From Dongia sedimenti (GTDB taxonomy: Bacteria > Pseudomonadota > Alphaproteobacteria > Dongiales > Dongiaceae): 64,000 nucleotides of DNA. The translations under genes were made by a program, and so were the position numbers. Below, piece by piece: positions 28,834-36,067 of this stretch. The stretch covers positions 1 through 64,000 of the forward strand of contig JAUYVI010000002.1 of the NCBI GenBank assembly GCA_030715195.1, given 5' to 3'. A model generated the notes under the pieces. That model did not search any database and was not told the DNA's origin. It saw only the letters and a program-made list of their open reading frames with translations. Numbering within the stretch: the stretch's first letter is position 1; every line of letters starts with the position of its first letter.

Positions 28834-28913
28834 TTATGTCGAGTGCCACGAGTCCAAGGCCGGCCCATCAGCGCCGTTTTGACGCCAACCGTACAGTGCT
28901 GCACAGTTCAAGG

Positions 28914-29174
28914 ATGACCAAACCCGAGCTACGCCAAAAGGGCGCCGAGGACGCTAAGAACCGGTTCCAGGAACTGCTGACGGCGGCTGAGAACGGTGAG
29001 GCGACCATCATCACCAAGCACGGGAAACCCGTCGCCGCGCTGATGCCGATCGGGAACTACGCGACCGACTCCCGGCAGCAGGCCCTGTCGCCCCTTGCCG
29101 GCTCGGGCCGGGGGTTGTGGGGCAAGACCAGAACTCGGACGCTCCGCAAACTGCTGAACGAATGGAGCCGATAG
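28914..29174 (+). CDS. Phd/YefM-family antitoxin, apparently orphan
   Basis: An 86-residue protein. The N-terminal part AEDAKNRFQELLTAAENGEATIITKHGKPVAALMPIG is the DNA-binding Phd/YefM fold, and the C-terminal SPLAGSGRGLWGK tail resembles antitoxins paired with PIN-domain toxins. No PIN, Fic, RelE or Doc toxin is found downstream: 29175-29325 has no recognisable toxin and the next gene runs the other way. ATG at 28914 is chosen by homology; AAGG immediately upstream is poorly spaced, and in-frame ATGs exist at 28835 and 28728. Confidence 0.75.
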   Translation: MTKPELRQKGAEDAKNRFQELLTAAENGEATIITKHGKPVAALMPIGNYATDSRQQALSPLAGSGRGLWGKTRTRTLRKLLNEWSR

Positions 29175-29325
29175 ATCTCGGCAGCTTGCCGGAAGGCGCG
29201 CGCCCTGCTCATCTCGATGTCCTTGAAGCGCATCCCAAGCCGGGAGGGCGTTTCGCGGATAGCGCTGCACGGCTCCGCGCCAGCTTGCGCTTGAAGCTGG
29301 CAGATGCGGCCGGCCGGTTTGCCCA

Positions 29326-29580
29326 TCACGGAACGAACAACTTCGCTTCCTTCAGCGCGGCCACGAAAGACGCGCGCGCCTCGTCGATCGGGAGTTTGCC
29401 CTCGAGCACCTGGTGCAGCGCTTCCCGCGCGATCCGAATTCCAGGTTGCTCGGCCACGCGTTCGTCCAGCTCCGTGTCGATGAAGCGGATCGCGCGATCA
29501 ACCGTGCGAATGTGTGAGAGCTGGCCGGTCCTCGTTCGGCAGCGGACACTCGCCATCGGCGTGTCGTCCAGGGCGGCCAT
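29326..29580 (-). CDS. small DUF982-like protein
   Basis: An 84-residue protein from ATG 29580 (GGAG ten bases upstream). The pattern IRTVDRAIRFIDTEL ... AREALHQVLEGKLPIDEARASFVAALKEAKL resembles DUF982, a small family common in Rhizobiales and Rhodospirillales, often on plasmids and in accessory regions. Function unknown. The frame stays open to 29637. Confidence 0.55.
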   Translation of the reverse strand: MAALDDTPMASVRCRTRTGQLSHIRTVDRAIRFIDTELDERVAEQPGIRIAREALHQVLEGKLPIDEARASFVAALKEAKLFVP

Positions 29581-29702
29581 ATCTTGCAATCTCCAAATCC
29601 GACTCCGACCATGCGCGCCGGTCGGGCTCCGGGTCAACCAGCCGGATTCGACGCGCCCGCGACGCTTGTGGCAGGATGGCGTGAAGATCGGGAGATGTAG
29701 CG

Positions 29703-29915
29703 ATGACAGACTACCAGCTTAGAGGCCGATGCACCGGCTATAAGCGCGGCTTTGAGTTTGAGCTGACGAATGGCCAGACCTGGGCGCAAACCTGCGCCAC
29801 ATACGAATTCAAGGATCAGCTTCGGCCCGCCGTCACCCTGGAAGTTTCCGGCCGGCGCGGCCGCCTGACCGTCGCCGGCATGGCCGGCACCATCGACGTG
29901 AAGCGGATCCGATAG
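29703..29915 (+). CDS. small protein of unknown function
   Basis: A 70-residue soluble, beta-rich protein (TDYQLRGRCTGYKRGFEFEL..., AVTLEVSGRRGRLTVAG) with a well-spaced GGAG before the ATG. It has two cysteines and a basic C-terminus. No family recognised; codon use is like the surrounding chromosome. Confidence 0.5.
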   Translation: MTDYQLRGRCTGYKRGFEFELTNGQTWAQTCATYEFKDQLRPAVTLEVSGRRGRLTVAGMAGTIDVKRIR

Positions 29916-30057
29916 GCCCGCCGGAATCGCACCCCCGCTCCATCTTCACATCTTGCGGAGCGGCACGCGCGACGTCCCGCGCAGGTCGCTTCTATTCGAC
30001 TTTGGCCAGCCCGATATGGCATGGTCGCGCGCTTCATTCTTGGAACAAGGAAAAGTC

Positions 30058-30450
30058 ATGAAAGCTGCTTACATCGCACTGGCACTTGCCGCACTCGCGC
30101 CGCTGGGCGCCGCCCACGCGGAGGATCTCAGCGCCTGGAAGAAGTCGCCGGCCACGATGTGCCTGATGGACCGCAGCGACGGGAAGCTGGCCACCTTCGC
30201 CGCGGCGGACACCAATTGCGGCCCCGTCGGCGACACCAGCCGCGCCCCGCGCGGCTATGTGCTCTCGGACGCGGTCGAGGACGCCTACCGGGCGGCCAAC
30301 TCCGGCGACGCCAAGGGCGCGCAGCAGCTCATGCGCGTGCTGTGGAACATCCAGAGCCGGAGCCCGGCGCTGCAAAGCTGCTGGCAGACCATGGTGAAGG
30401 CTTGCGATGCGGCCAAGATCGGTGAGGCGATCGAGGCGGCGAAGCCGTAG
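30058..30450 (+). CDS. exported protein of unknown function
   Basis: A 130-residue protein with a signal peptide (MKAAYIALALAALAPLGAAHA, cut before EDLSA). The mature part has four cysteines (ATMCLM, DTNCGP, QSCWQT, KACDAA), possibly two disulfides. ATG 30058 has AAGGA at good spacing; the frame extends upstream to 29953 without a better start. No family recognised. Confidence 0.65.
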   Translation: MKAAYIALALAALAPLGAAHAEDLSAWKKSPATMCLMDRSDGKLATFAAADTNCGPVGDTSRAPRGYVLSDAVEDAYRAANSGDAKGAQQLMRVLWNIQSRSPALQSCWQTMVKACDAAKIGEAIEAAKP

Positions 30451-30459
30451 CTCCTCACG

Positions 30460-30522
30460 CCATCCTGCTTCGCATCCGCTCTCTGCGTAATCCTGCTAAG
30501 CGCGGAGCGCGAAGCAGGATGG
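30460..30522. repeat. REP-like inverted repeat / possible terminator
   Basis: A perfect 14-bp inverted repeat, CCATCCTGCTTCGC (30460-30473) and its complement (30509-30522), with a 35-base loop containing further partial repeats of ATCCTGCT. It lies just after the gene ending at 30450 and its right arm runs into the CCA end of the displaced tRNA-Leu 3' half. No T-run follows, so it is more like a REP element than a classic terminator. Confidence 0.6.
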
Positions 30523-30579
30523 TGCCCGTTGCCGGACGCGAACCGGCACGGCTCTTTCGAGCCTCAGGATTTTTAAGTC
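30520..30579 (-). pseudogene. second copy of a tRNA-Leu(UAA) 3' half (degraded)
   Basis: On the minus strand this matches the tRNA-Leu(UAA) 3' half at 31140-31199 over its whole length with two substitutions (one in the T-loop, one in the acceptor arm) and one inserted T in the anticodon-loop side. It includes a CCA end. There is no 5' half beside it. The changes break the acceptor pairing, so it cannot form a tRNA. It marks a second junction in a tandem arrangement at this tRNA site. Confidence 0.8.
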
Positions 30580-31139
30580 GCTTGCGTGGCTCATTTCCTG
30601 CGCCGCCGCAGTCTCTCGAGCCGCAGAACGACTACGATGGCACTTGCGAGAACAATGGTCCCGCCGGAGGCCTCGATAACGACTGCAAATGGCACATTGC
30701 CGTTAAACCGATCGTTCCAGAGTTCCGGCCACCGGGTGATGAATTCCGTGCAGCGCGCCGTCATCGCCGGCTTGCTACAATCGCGTTCGTGCTCTGCCTG
30801 GCTTGGCGGCCTCAACGCTGACGAAAAACAGAGATCGCAATCGGCGACCCAGTGTTCTCGCCAGAGCGGGTCAGGGCAGAGCAGCTGTCGCGCCTGCCCG
30901 GCGATACACATCTCCATCGCTGTCGGCGGCGGCTCGACCAAGCCAGCCGCATAGTACGCATCCATAACAAAGACGGACCCGAGCAACCCAAACAAAGCGC
31001 AGGCCGCCCGACACCACCGCCGCGAATACCGGCGCATGTGAAACCCCTCCCGCCAGTCCAAACGCGAGGGCGAGATTCCGCATGAAACCCGTCGAAATTG
31101 AGGACCCGCCGAGGCAATTCAGTGATCGCACCGCGAGGG
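30580..31139. mobile_element. candidate small insert between two tRNA-Leu 3' halves
   Basis: The segment is bounded by the two direct copies of the tRNA-Leu 3' half (30520-30579 and 31140-31199) and contains only the small membrane-protein gene. No integrase or transposase is present. The structure fits a tiny cassette or the deletion remnant of a larger tRNA-integrating element. Confidence 0.4.
30591..31037 (-). CDS. small membrane protein of unknown function
   Basis: A 148-residue protein with one hydrophobic helix near each end (CALFGLLGSVFVMDAYYAAGL and FAVVIEASGGTIVLASAIVVVL) and a six-cysteine central part between them, probably periplasmic. The ATG at 31037 has a strong GGGAGGGG upstream. 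It occupies the segment between the two tRNA-Leu 3' halves, so it is likely cargo of an inserted element. No family recognised. Confidence 0.55.
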   Translation of the reverse strand: MRRYSRRWCRAACALFGLLGSVFVMDAYYAAGLVEPPPTAMEMCIAGQARQLLCPDPLWREHWVADCDLCFSSALRPPSQAEHERDCSKPAMTARCTEFITRWPELWNDRFNGNVPFAVVIEASGGTIVLASAIVVVLRLERLRRRRK

Positions 31140-31199
31140 TGGTGCCCGCTGCCGGACTCGAACCGGCACGGCTCTTTCGAGCCTCAGGATTTTAAGTCC
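31140..31199 (-). pseudogene. 3' half of interrupted tRNA-Leu(UAA)
   Basis: Read on the minus strand it starts in the anticodon stem-loop (GGACTTAAAATCC) and continues through a 5-bp variable-arm hairpin (GGCTC/GAGCC), T arm (GGTTCGAGTCC) and AGCGGGC acceptor strand with CCA. Its acceptor strand pairs perfectly with the 5' half at 32323-32361, and the two join into a standard 89-nt tRNA-Leu(UAA). It is separated from that half by 1,123 bp. Confidence 0.85.
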
Positions 31200-31208
31200 G
31201 TTTTCAGA

Positions 31209-31294
31209 TGGTGCGGCCTGAGGGACTTGAACCCTCAACCCCTTGCGAGGAGCGGGTTTTAAGCCCGCTGCGTTTACCATTTCGCCAAGGCCGC
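31209..31294 (-). tRNA. tRNA-Leu(UAA), intact, divergent
   Basis: The minus strand from 31294 folds as a type II tRNA: acceptor GCGGCCT with AGGCCGC, a D arm with GCG/CGC stem and TGGTA, anticodon stem GCGGG/CCCGC around loop CTTAAAA (anticodon UAA), a 15-base variable arm, T arm GAGGG/CCCTC, and an encoded CCA. It differs at most stem positions from the interrupted tRNA-Leu(UAA) around it, so it is not a simple duplicate. It is presumably the working copy for UUA codons if no other gene exists. Confidence 0.88.
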
Positions 31295-31377
31295 TGCTGC
31301 AACACTCGAGGCTTGCGCAACAACTGCGCAACAATGGTGTCGCAGATAGATATTGTCTCCTTTGAGCCCGTCAGTCA

Positions 31378-32154
31378 CTACTTGGCATTGGAGAGCATGC
31401 AGTTGACGATAAGCTTATCGCGGGTCGCCCAAAGGCCCGGTGTCGGTTCATCTTGGCCATGCTCTCCGGAAGTCAGCTGCGACATGTACTGCATAAAATC
31501 ATCGCTGCTCGCAAGCGCTGGCCATAGCACAAGCGCCGAAACAGCTTCGACAAGCAACGCCACTCTTTGCGGCTGACGGGAAGAAGAAACCTGAACGACG
31601 ACTGCCTTATCTGGGATCTTTGGAAATGAATCGACCGTCACGACCGTATGCTCGTCGAATTTGCTGTTTCGGTTGGAGGTCAAAAGATCGTTGTACTTCG
31701 GTGACTCTCCACTTTGGAAAATAGAATCCACGATTACGAATTCATCCAGGGTCTTGCTGCGCCCTAAATAGAGCTGCTCAACTTCGCCTGTTGATCGAGC
31801 CTCCGCCAAGTCTACCTTCCCGATGGGCGATCCCCCGCGTGAGTTCAGCGCGTTGAGTGCGCCGGATATGTCGCTAAAGTCCTTGGCGTCGACCGTCTCG
31901 GCCCGAACAAGAAACACTGACAATGGAGCCTTTGTGGTCGGCGCAAACTTCTGAATGAGGGAGGCGATTTGTTGCGATTCGCATTCGCTTGACTGTGCAA
32001 AACTCGGTCTCAATTCAGCGCTAAGCAAAGCGGCGAAGCAGCCAATGAGCACCAGAGCCTTCAACAAGCCAACCGCTCGCAGACCAGCCAGCGCGCAGCA
32101 TTTGATGCGGCAATGCCGCAACAAGATCGCCCCACGTTTCAATCGGTCCCGCAT
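31378..32154 (-). CDS. exported protein of unknown function carried in the tRNA insert
   Basis: About 258 residues. After a basic N-terminus there is one hydrophobic segment (LLKALVLIGCFAALLSAELRPSFA) likely serving as signal peptide or anchor, then a soluble domain of about 200 residues with no recognised family. Base composition is visibly lower in GC than the flanking genes, a sign of recent transfer. The ATG at 32154 has GAGAT nine bases upstream; the frame extends to a TTG at 32202. Confidence 0.6.
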   Translation of the reverse strand: MRDRLKRGAILLRHCRIKCCALAGLRAVGLLKALVLIGCFAALLSAELRPSFAQSSECESQQIASLIQKFAPTTKAPLSVFLVRAETVDAKDFSDISGALNALNSRGGSPIGKVDLAEARSTGEVEQLYLGRSKTLDEFVIVDSIFQSGESPKYNDLLTSNRNSKFDEHTVVTVDSFPKIPDKAVVVQVSSSRQPQRVALLVEAVSALVLWPALASSDDFMQYMSQLTSGEHGQDEPTPGLWATRDKLIVNCMLSNAK

Positions 32155-32221
32155 GTGTGTCGATCTCATATGTGGTGATGCTAAAAATGACCGCCAGATC
32201 AAAGCAATAGCATACAGATCG

Positions 32222-32257
32222 GCGCGGAGGAGAGGTACTTAGGCCCCTCCTCCGCGC
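32222..32257. terminator. strong GC-rich hairpin inside the tRNA insert
   Basis: A perfect 11-bp stem, GCGCGGAGGAG (32222-32232) with CTCCTCCGCGC (32247-32257) and a 14-base loop. It lies upstream of the insert's only gene and just inside the tRNA 5' half, where it could stop transcription initiated at the tRNA-Leu promoter. No T-run follows on either strand, so a true intrinsic terminator is not certain. Confidence 0.4.
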
Positions 32258-32322
32258 TCACTCGGTTTGATGCTCTCCACATTGCTTTTGAAGAGGTTTT
32301 CATCGTCGGTAGACGCAAAGCG

Positions 32323-32361
32323 TTTTAAGTCCTGTGTGTCTACCAATTCCACCAAGCGGGC
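32323..32361 (-). pseudogene. 5' half of interrupted tRNA-Leu(UAA)
   Basis: The minus strand from 32361 reads acceptor GCCCGCT, D arm (GTGGAATTGGTAGACAC), anticodon stem CAGGA and loop CTTAAAA, then departs from tRNA sequence. The missing 3' half is found 1.1 kb away at 31140-31199. As it stands the gene cannot give a tRNA unless the halves are joined. Confidence 0.85.
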
Positions 32362-32436
32362 GGTGGTGCGTGAGGGCGCGACGTCCTGGAGCATTGGCTC
32401 TTCAACTGAGCTCACTCTGCAAGCGCCACGGCTGCA

Positions 32437-32480
32437 TCAACCCCCTCCCCCACCCTCCCCCATCTTGGGGGAGGGAAGAT
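32437..32480. repeat. GC-rich CCCTCCCCC inverted repeat
   Basis: Runs of CCCTCCCCC followed by the complementary GGGGGAGGG with a short spacer form a hairpin. A related pair occurs at 59858-59980. Such elements are common as intergenic repeats in this group of bacteria. Confidence 0.6.
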
Positions 32481-32563
32481 GGAGAGATCGCGTTCTATTC
32501 GTTCCCTCCAGACGCTGGCGTACCGCGAACGGGCCGGGCATGACGATTCATTTCGCGCGCCTC

Positions 32564-33343
32564 TTACGCCGGCGTCTCTCCTTCGATCGGCTCGGCGTTC
32601 AGGTTGCGGATGATGGTGCGGAGCTCGGCGGCGGCGTTGCCGATGGCTTCCTCGTCGGTGCCGCGGATCACGAAGCTGGCGCCGAACTTGCCCTGGCGGA
32701 AGAACGGATAGGAGCCGATGTCGAGCTTGGGATAGCGCTGCTGCAATTCCCCGAGGTCGTGCGCGATCACGCCTTCGCCGACATGGGCGCTGACCGTCTT
32801 CGAATGCACCGGATCGCCGCGCGCGAGCCCGCCCTTCAGCCCGTCGAACATCGCCTGGCAGATCGCCGGCACGCCGGCCAGCACATGGACGTTGCCGATC
32901 TTGAAGCCCGGCGCGGTCGAGACCGGGTTGTCGATCAGCGAGGCCCCTTCCGGCACATGCGCCATCCGCAGGCGCGCCGCGGTCAGGTTGGCCTCGCCGT
33001 AATGCCGGGTCAGCAGCTCCACCGCCTTCGGATGCTTGATCAGCTTCACGCCGAAGGCCTTGGCGATCGAGTCCGAGGTGATGTCGTCATGGGTCGGGCC
33101 GATGCCGCCGGTGGTGAACACATAGTCGTAGGCGATGCGGAGCGCGTTCACCGCCTCGACGATGCGGGCCTCGATATCCGGCACGACTCGCGCCTCCATC
33201 AGCCGGATGCCGATCGCGGTGAGCCCGGTGGCGAGATAGTGGAGGTTGGCGTCCTTGGTGCGGCCGGACAGGATCTCGTTGCCGATCACCAGGATCGCGG
33301 CGGTCACGACCTTGGGCGGCTTGGCGTTCTTCGTCTCAGACAT
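32564..33343 (-). CDS. CinA-like (MoaB/MogA-fold) competence/damage-inducible protein A
   Basis: A 259-residue protein whose N-terminal two-thirds is the molybdopterin-binding MoaB/MogA fold found in CinA: AAILVIGNEILSGRTKDAN, TTGGIGPTHDDIT and LAGVP...MFDGL. The C-terminal CinA amidase (PncC) domain is absent, so it is the short, single-domain form common in alphaproteobacteria. Related proteins have ADP-ribose or FAD pyrophosphatase activity. ATG 33343 is chosen; the frame extends to 33568. Confidence 0.85.
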   Translation of the reverse strand: MSETKNAKPPKVVTAAILVIGNEILSGRTKDANLHYLATGLTAIGIRLMEARVVPDIEARIVEAVNALRIAYDYVFTTGGIGPTHDDITSDSIAKAFGVKLIKHPKAVELLTRHYGEANLTAARLRMAHVPEGASLIDNPVSTAPGFKIGNVHVLAGVPAICQAMFDGLKGGLARGDPVHSKTVSAHVGEGVIAHDLGELQQRYPKLDIGSYPFFRQGKFGASFVIRGTDEEAIGNAAAELRTIIRNLNAEPIEGETPA

Positions 33344-33372
33344 GGCTCCCGATCCCACGCAGCGTCGTCCGA

Positions 33373-33714
33373 TCATTCGACCGTGTGATAGCCGAGCTGG
33401 GCCATGCAGTCCTTGAGGATCGACTTGTAGCGCCGGTCGTCGTGATAGGACTGCATGTTCTGGATCGGGGAGGTGTCGATCCCGGCATTGGCACCGGAAT
33501 TGGCGGCGGAGATGTCCTGGTCGATGCTGCGGTCGCGCTCGGTCTGGACGTCGGCCTGCTCCTTGCACTGGGCGAGGTCGCTGTGCGCCTGCTCCTCGGT
33601 CGCCCCGCTCTTGGTCCAGGTGACGCTGTGGGAAAAGAACGAGCAGCCGGCCAGCAGGAACAACACCGCGAGGGCGGCAGCCCCAACGGCAGGTGCGGTC
33701 GATCGTCGCGTCAT
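33373..33714 (-). CDS. small lipoprotein of unknown function
   Basis: A 113-residue protein with a lipobox (LAVLFLLAGC) and a mature part rich in charged and polar residues, including two further cysteines (LAQCKEQ, LKDCMAQLGY). The C-terminal CMAQLGYH pattern is typical of small outer-membrane lipoproteins with glycine-zipper-free helical domains. No family named. Confidence 0.65.
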   Translation of the reverse strand: MTRRSTAPAVGAAALAVLFLLAGCSFFSHSVTWTKSGATEEQAHSDLAQCKEQADVQTERDRSIDQDISAANSGANAGIDTSPIQNMQSYHDDRRYKSILKDCMAQLGYHTVE

Positions 33715-33941
33715 GGTGGAAGCCCCGGATCCAAAAGCGGATTTTCCAGTTAACTTGCCTCGAACCGAGGCGCCGCGCAACCGCGCGAAATGGGAATGCC
33801 CACCCCTATTGGTCGCGAGAGGTGCGAAAGCCTGGGAAAATCTGCTATGAACCACGCTTCATCAGTGGGAAAAGATATCGAGATGCGTAATACCGCCGCG
33901 TCAGCCGAACGCGGAGATCTGCTGGCTCTCTTCTCGGAAAA

Positions 33942-34403
33942 ATGACGATCTCCTTCCCTGACCCCATCCCAACTGCCCTGGAACCGCTCTATCGCTATTG
34001 GGACAAAAAACGCGGCGACCGCCGGATGCCCCGGCGCGCCGATATCGAACCCGCCGAGCTGGTTTCCTTCCTGCCGGCCCTGATGATCGTCGATGTCGTC
34101 GCCGACGACCGGCGCTATGTCTATCGCCTGGTCGGCACAAGGGAGGTCGATGCGCGCGGCCAGGATCCCACCGGCCGTGCCGTCGGCGAGGCCTTCATGG
34201 GCGCGAGCCGCGAGGGCGTGCTGCGCAACTACGACCGGGTACAGCTGACCGGCCGGCCGCATGTCGATACCGGGACCGTGGTGACGACCAAGGACCGGCT
34301 GGACGACAGCCATGTGATCTTCCTGCCGCTCAGTGAGGACGGCCAGACGGTGACCCAGATCCTGGTCTATACGGTCTACGATCCCGAGCCGCCCACGGCC
34401 TGA
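33942..34403 (+). CDS. PAS_5-domain protein, copy 4
   Basis: A 153-residue protein almost entirely PAS_5: RYWDKKRGDRRMPRRADIEPAEL, RYVYRLVGTREV and FLPLSEDGQTVTQIL. It is more diverged from copies 1-3, lacking the FIGLEDYVS tail, and ends with a short VYDPEPPTA extension. It is 18 bp upstream of sfsA and probably cotranscribed with it. Confidence 0.82.
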   Translation: MTISFPDPIPTALEPLYRYWDKKRGDRRMPRRADIEPAELVSFLPALMIVDVVADDRRYVYRLVGTREVDARGQDPTGRAVGEAFMGASREGVLRNYDRVQLTGRPHVDTGTVVTTKDRLDDSHVIFLPLSEDGQTVTQILVYTVYDPEPPTA

Positions 34404-34421
34404 ATCCCGTTCGCCGATCGC

Positions 34422-35168
34422 ATGCAGTTCGTCCCGCCTCTGGTCGAAGCACGTCTCATCAAGCGCTACAAGCGCTTCCTCGCGGATATGGAAATCCCGG
34501 GAGAATCCGGGAGCGCGCGCGTCACCGTGCATTGCCCGAATCCGGGCTCCATGCTGGGCCTGGCCGAACCCGGCAGCCGCTGCTGGCTGATGCCGCGGCC
34601 AGCGGTCAGCCCCGGAACCAAGCTGCCCTATGGCTGGGAGATCGTGGAAACCCATGCCGGTGGCGTAACCGGGGCCTCGGGCGCCACCGCGCTGGTCGGC
34701 ATCAACACCGCGCGTGCCAATGCGATCGTCGCCGAAGGCCTGGCGGCCGGCGTGTTTCCGAACCTACCGACCGCCGCCGTCGCGCGCGAGGTCAGGGTCG
34801 GTGCCGCATCTCGACTCGACTTTCGCCTGGGCGATGCGGACGGACGGCCGTGCTGGGTCGAGGTCAAGAGCGTCACCCTGTCCCGCCGCGCCGGGATCGC
34901 GGAATTTCCCGATGCCAAGACCGAACGCGGCACGCGGCATCTGGCGGAGCTGGGCGCCCTGGCCCAAGCCGGCCAGCGCGCCGTGCTGCTGTTCCTGGTC
35001 CAGCGCAACGATTGCCGCGAGATGGCGCTGGCCGCCGATATCGACCCGACCTATGCGGCGGCCTTGACCCTGGCCCGTGCCCAGGGCGTGGAAATCCGGG
35101 CGGTTTCCTGCGGAATCTCGCCGCTCGGCATTGACGCGGGGGCCGAGATCGCCTTTATCCACGGTTAG
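34422..35168 (+). CDS. sfsA: DNA/RNA nuclease SfsA
   Basis: A 248-residue SfsA homologue of normal length. Characteristic parts are ARLIKRYKRFLADM, TVHCPNPGSMLGL, GINTARANAIVAEGL, the nuclease-like acidic segment RLDFRLGDADGRPCWVEVKSVTL and FPDAKTERGTRHLAEL. In E. coli SfsA (sugar fermentation stimulation) is a nucleic-acid-binding nuclease-fold protein. It lies between a PAS gene and map, a pairing with map seen in many alphaproteobacteria. Confidence 0.93.
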   Translation: MQFVPPLVEARLIKRYKRFLADMEIPGESGSARVTVHCPNPGSMLGLAEPGSRCWLMPRPAVSPGTKLPYGWEIVETHAGGVTGASGATALVGINTARANAIVAEGLAAGVFPNLPTAAVAREVRVGAASRLDFRLGDADGRPCWVEVKSVTLSRRAGIAEFPDAKTERGTRHLAELGALAQAGQRAVLLFLVQRNDCREMALAADIDPTYAAALTLARAQGVEIRAVSCGISPLGIDAGAEIAFIHG

Positions 35169-35209
35169 AGAGCGTTCTCAAAACCTTCCAACCGCAACCC
35201 TGAAGGGTT

Positions 35210-36067
35210 ATGCTGTCGGGAAAGCGGGTTAGCGATTTGAACATGCAGAAAAAAGACGTTTCCGAAGACTGGATCAACGAGGATCGGCGGATCAAGACGC
35301 ACGACGCCGCTGGTTTCGTGGGGATGCGCAAGGCCGGGCTTCTGGCGGCCGAGGTCCTCGACATGATCGCCGCCCATGTCCAGCCGGGTGTCACCACCGA
35401 GGCGCTCGACACGCTCTGCCACGACTACATCGTCGGGCGGGATGCGATCCCGGCGCCGCTCAATTACCGCGGCTTCCCGAAGTCGATCTGCACCTCGATC
35501 AACCATGTGGTCTGCCACGGCATCCCGGGCCAACGGAAGCTGCTGGACGGCGACATCGTCAACATCGACGTGACCGTGATCGTCGATGGCTGGCACGGCG
35601 ATACCAGCCGGATGTATTGCGTGGGCAAGGTCGGCGTCCAGGCGATGAAGCTGATCGACGTCACCTACGAGGCGATGATGCGCGGCATCGAGATGGTGCG
35701 CCCCGGCGCCACCGTCGGCGATATCGGCCATGCGATCCAGACCTTCGCCGAGAAGAACCGCTTCTCGGTGGTGCGCGATTTCTGCGGCCACGGCATCGGC
35801 CGCATCTTCCACGACACGCCGTCGATCCTGCATTTCGGCCGCCCGAACACCGGGCCGGAGCTGAAGCCCGGCATGTTCTTCACCGTCGAGCCGATGATCA
35901 ATGCCGGCCGCTTCGACGTGAAGATCCTGGAGGACGGCTGGACCGCGGTCACCCGCGACAAGAAGCTCTCGGCCCAGTTCGAGCACACGGTCGGCGTGAC
36001 GGAAACCGGCCGCGAGATCTTCACCCTTTCGCCCAAGGGCATGCATCACCCGCCTTACGCGGCCTGA
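35210..36067 (+). CDS. map: type I methionine aminopeptidase
   Basis: About 285 residues. The metal ligands of methionine aminopeptidase are visible in order: D in NIDVTVIVDGWHGDTSR (two aspartates), H in GHGIGRIFH, E in FTVEPMI and E in QFEHTV. The enzyme removes the initiator methionine from new proteins. An in-frame ATG at 35243 may be the true start because conservation begins near IKTHDAAGF. The last 47 bp overlap the converging metallo-hydrolase gene. Confidence 0.95.
   Translation: MLSGKRVSDLNMQKKDVSEDWINEDRRIKTHDAAGFVGMRKAGLLAAEVLDMIAAHVQPGVTTEALDTLCHDYIVGRDAIPAPLNYRGFPKSICTSINHVVCHGIPGQRKLLDGDIVNIDVTVIVDGWHGDTSRMYCVGKVGVQAMKLIDVTYEAMMRGIEMVRPGATVGDIGHAIQTFAEKNRFSVVRDFCGHGIGRIFHDTPSILHFGRPNTGPELKPGMFFTVEPMINAGRFDVKILEDGWTAVTRDKKLSAQFEHTVGVTETGREIFTLSPKGMHHPPYAA

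Larger units (their letters stand above)
31200..32322. mobile_element. 1.1-kb insert splitting tRNA-Leu(UAA)
   Basis: The insert sits exactly in the anticodon loop of tRNA-Leu, flanked by the 10-bp direct repeat TTTTAAGTCC (31190-31199 and 32323-32332). It carries an intact, unrelated-sequence tRNA-Leu(UAA) and one exported-protein gene of lower GC than the neighbourhood. A 10-bp direct repeat TGCGCAACAA (31314-31323, 31325-31334) lies next to the internal tRNA. No recombinase gene is inside and no group I intron core was seen. Confidence 0.55.

Noticed and set aside
29163..29722. Possible toxin gene overlapping the antitoxin stop (starting MEPIDLGSLPEG)
   Set aside because: Most of the frame is antisense to the DUF982-like gene, and the first 55 residues match no toxin fold.
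31200..32322. Group I intron in tRNA-Leu(UAA)
   Set aside because: Position fits the known cyanobacterial intron site, but the insert is 1.1 kb, contains another tRNA and an exported-protein gene, does not end in G at the expected 3' splice point, and no intron core helices were recognised.
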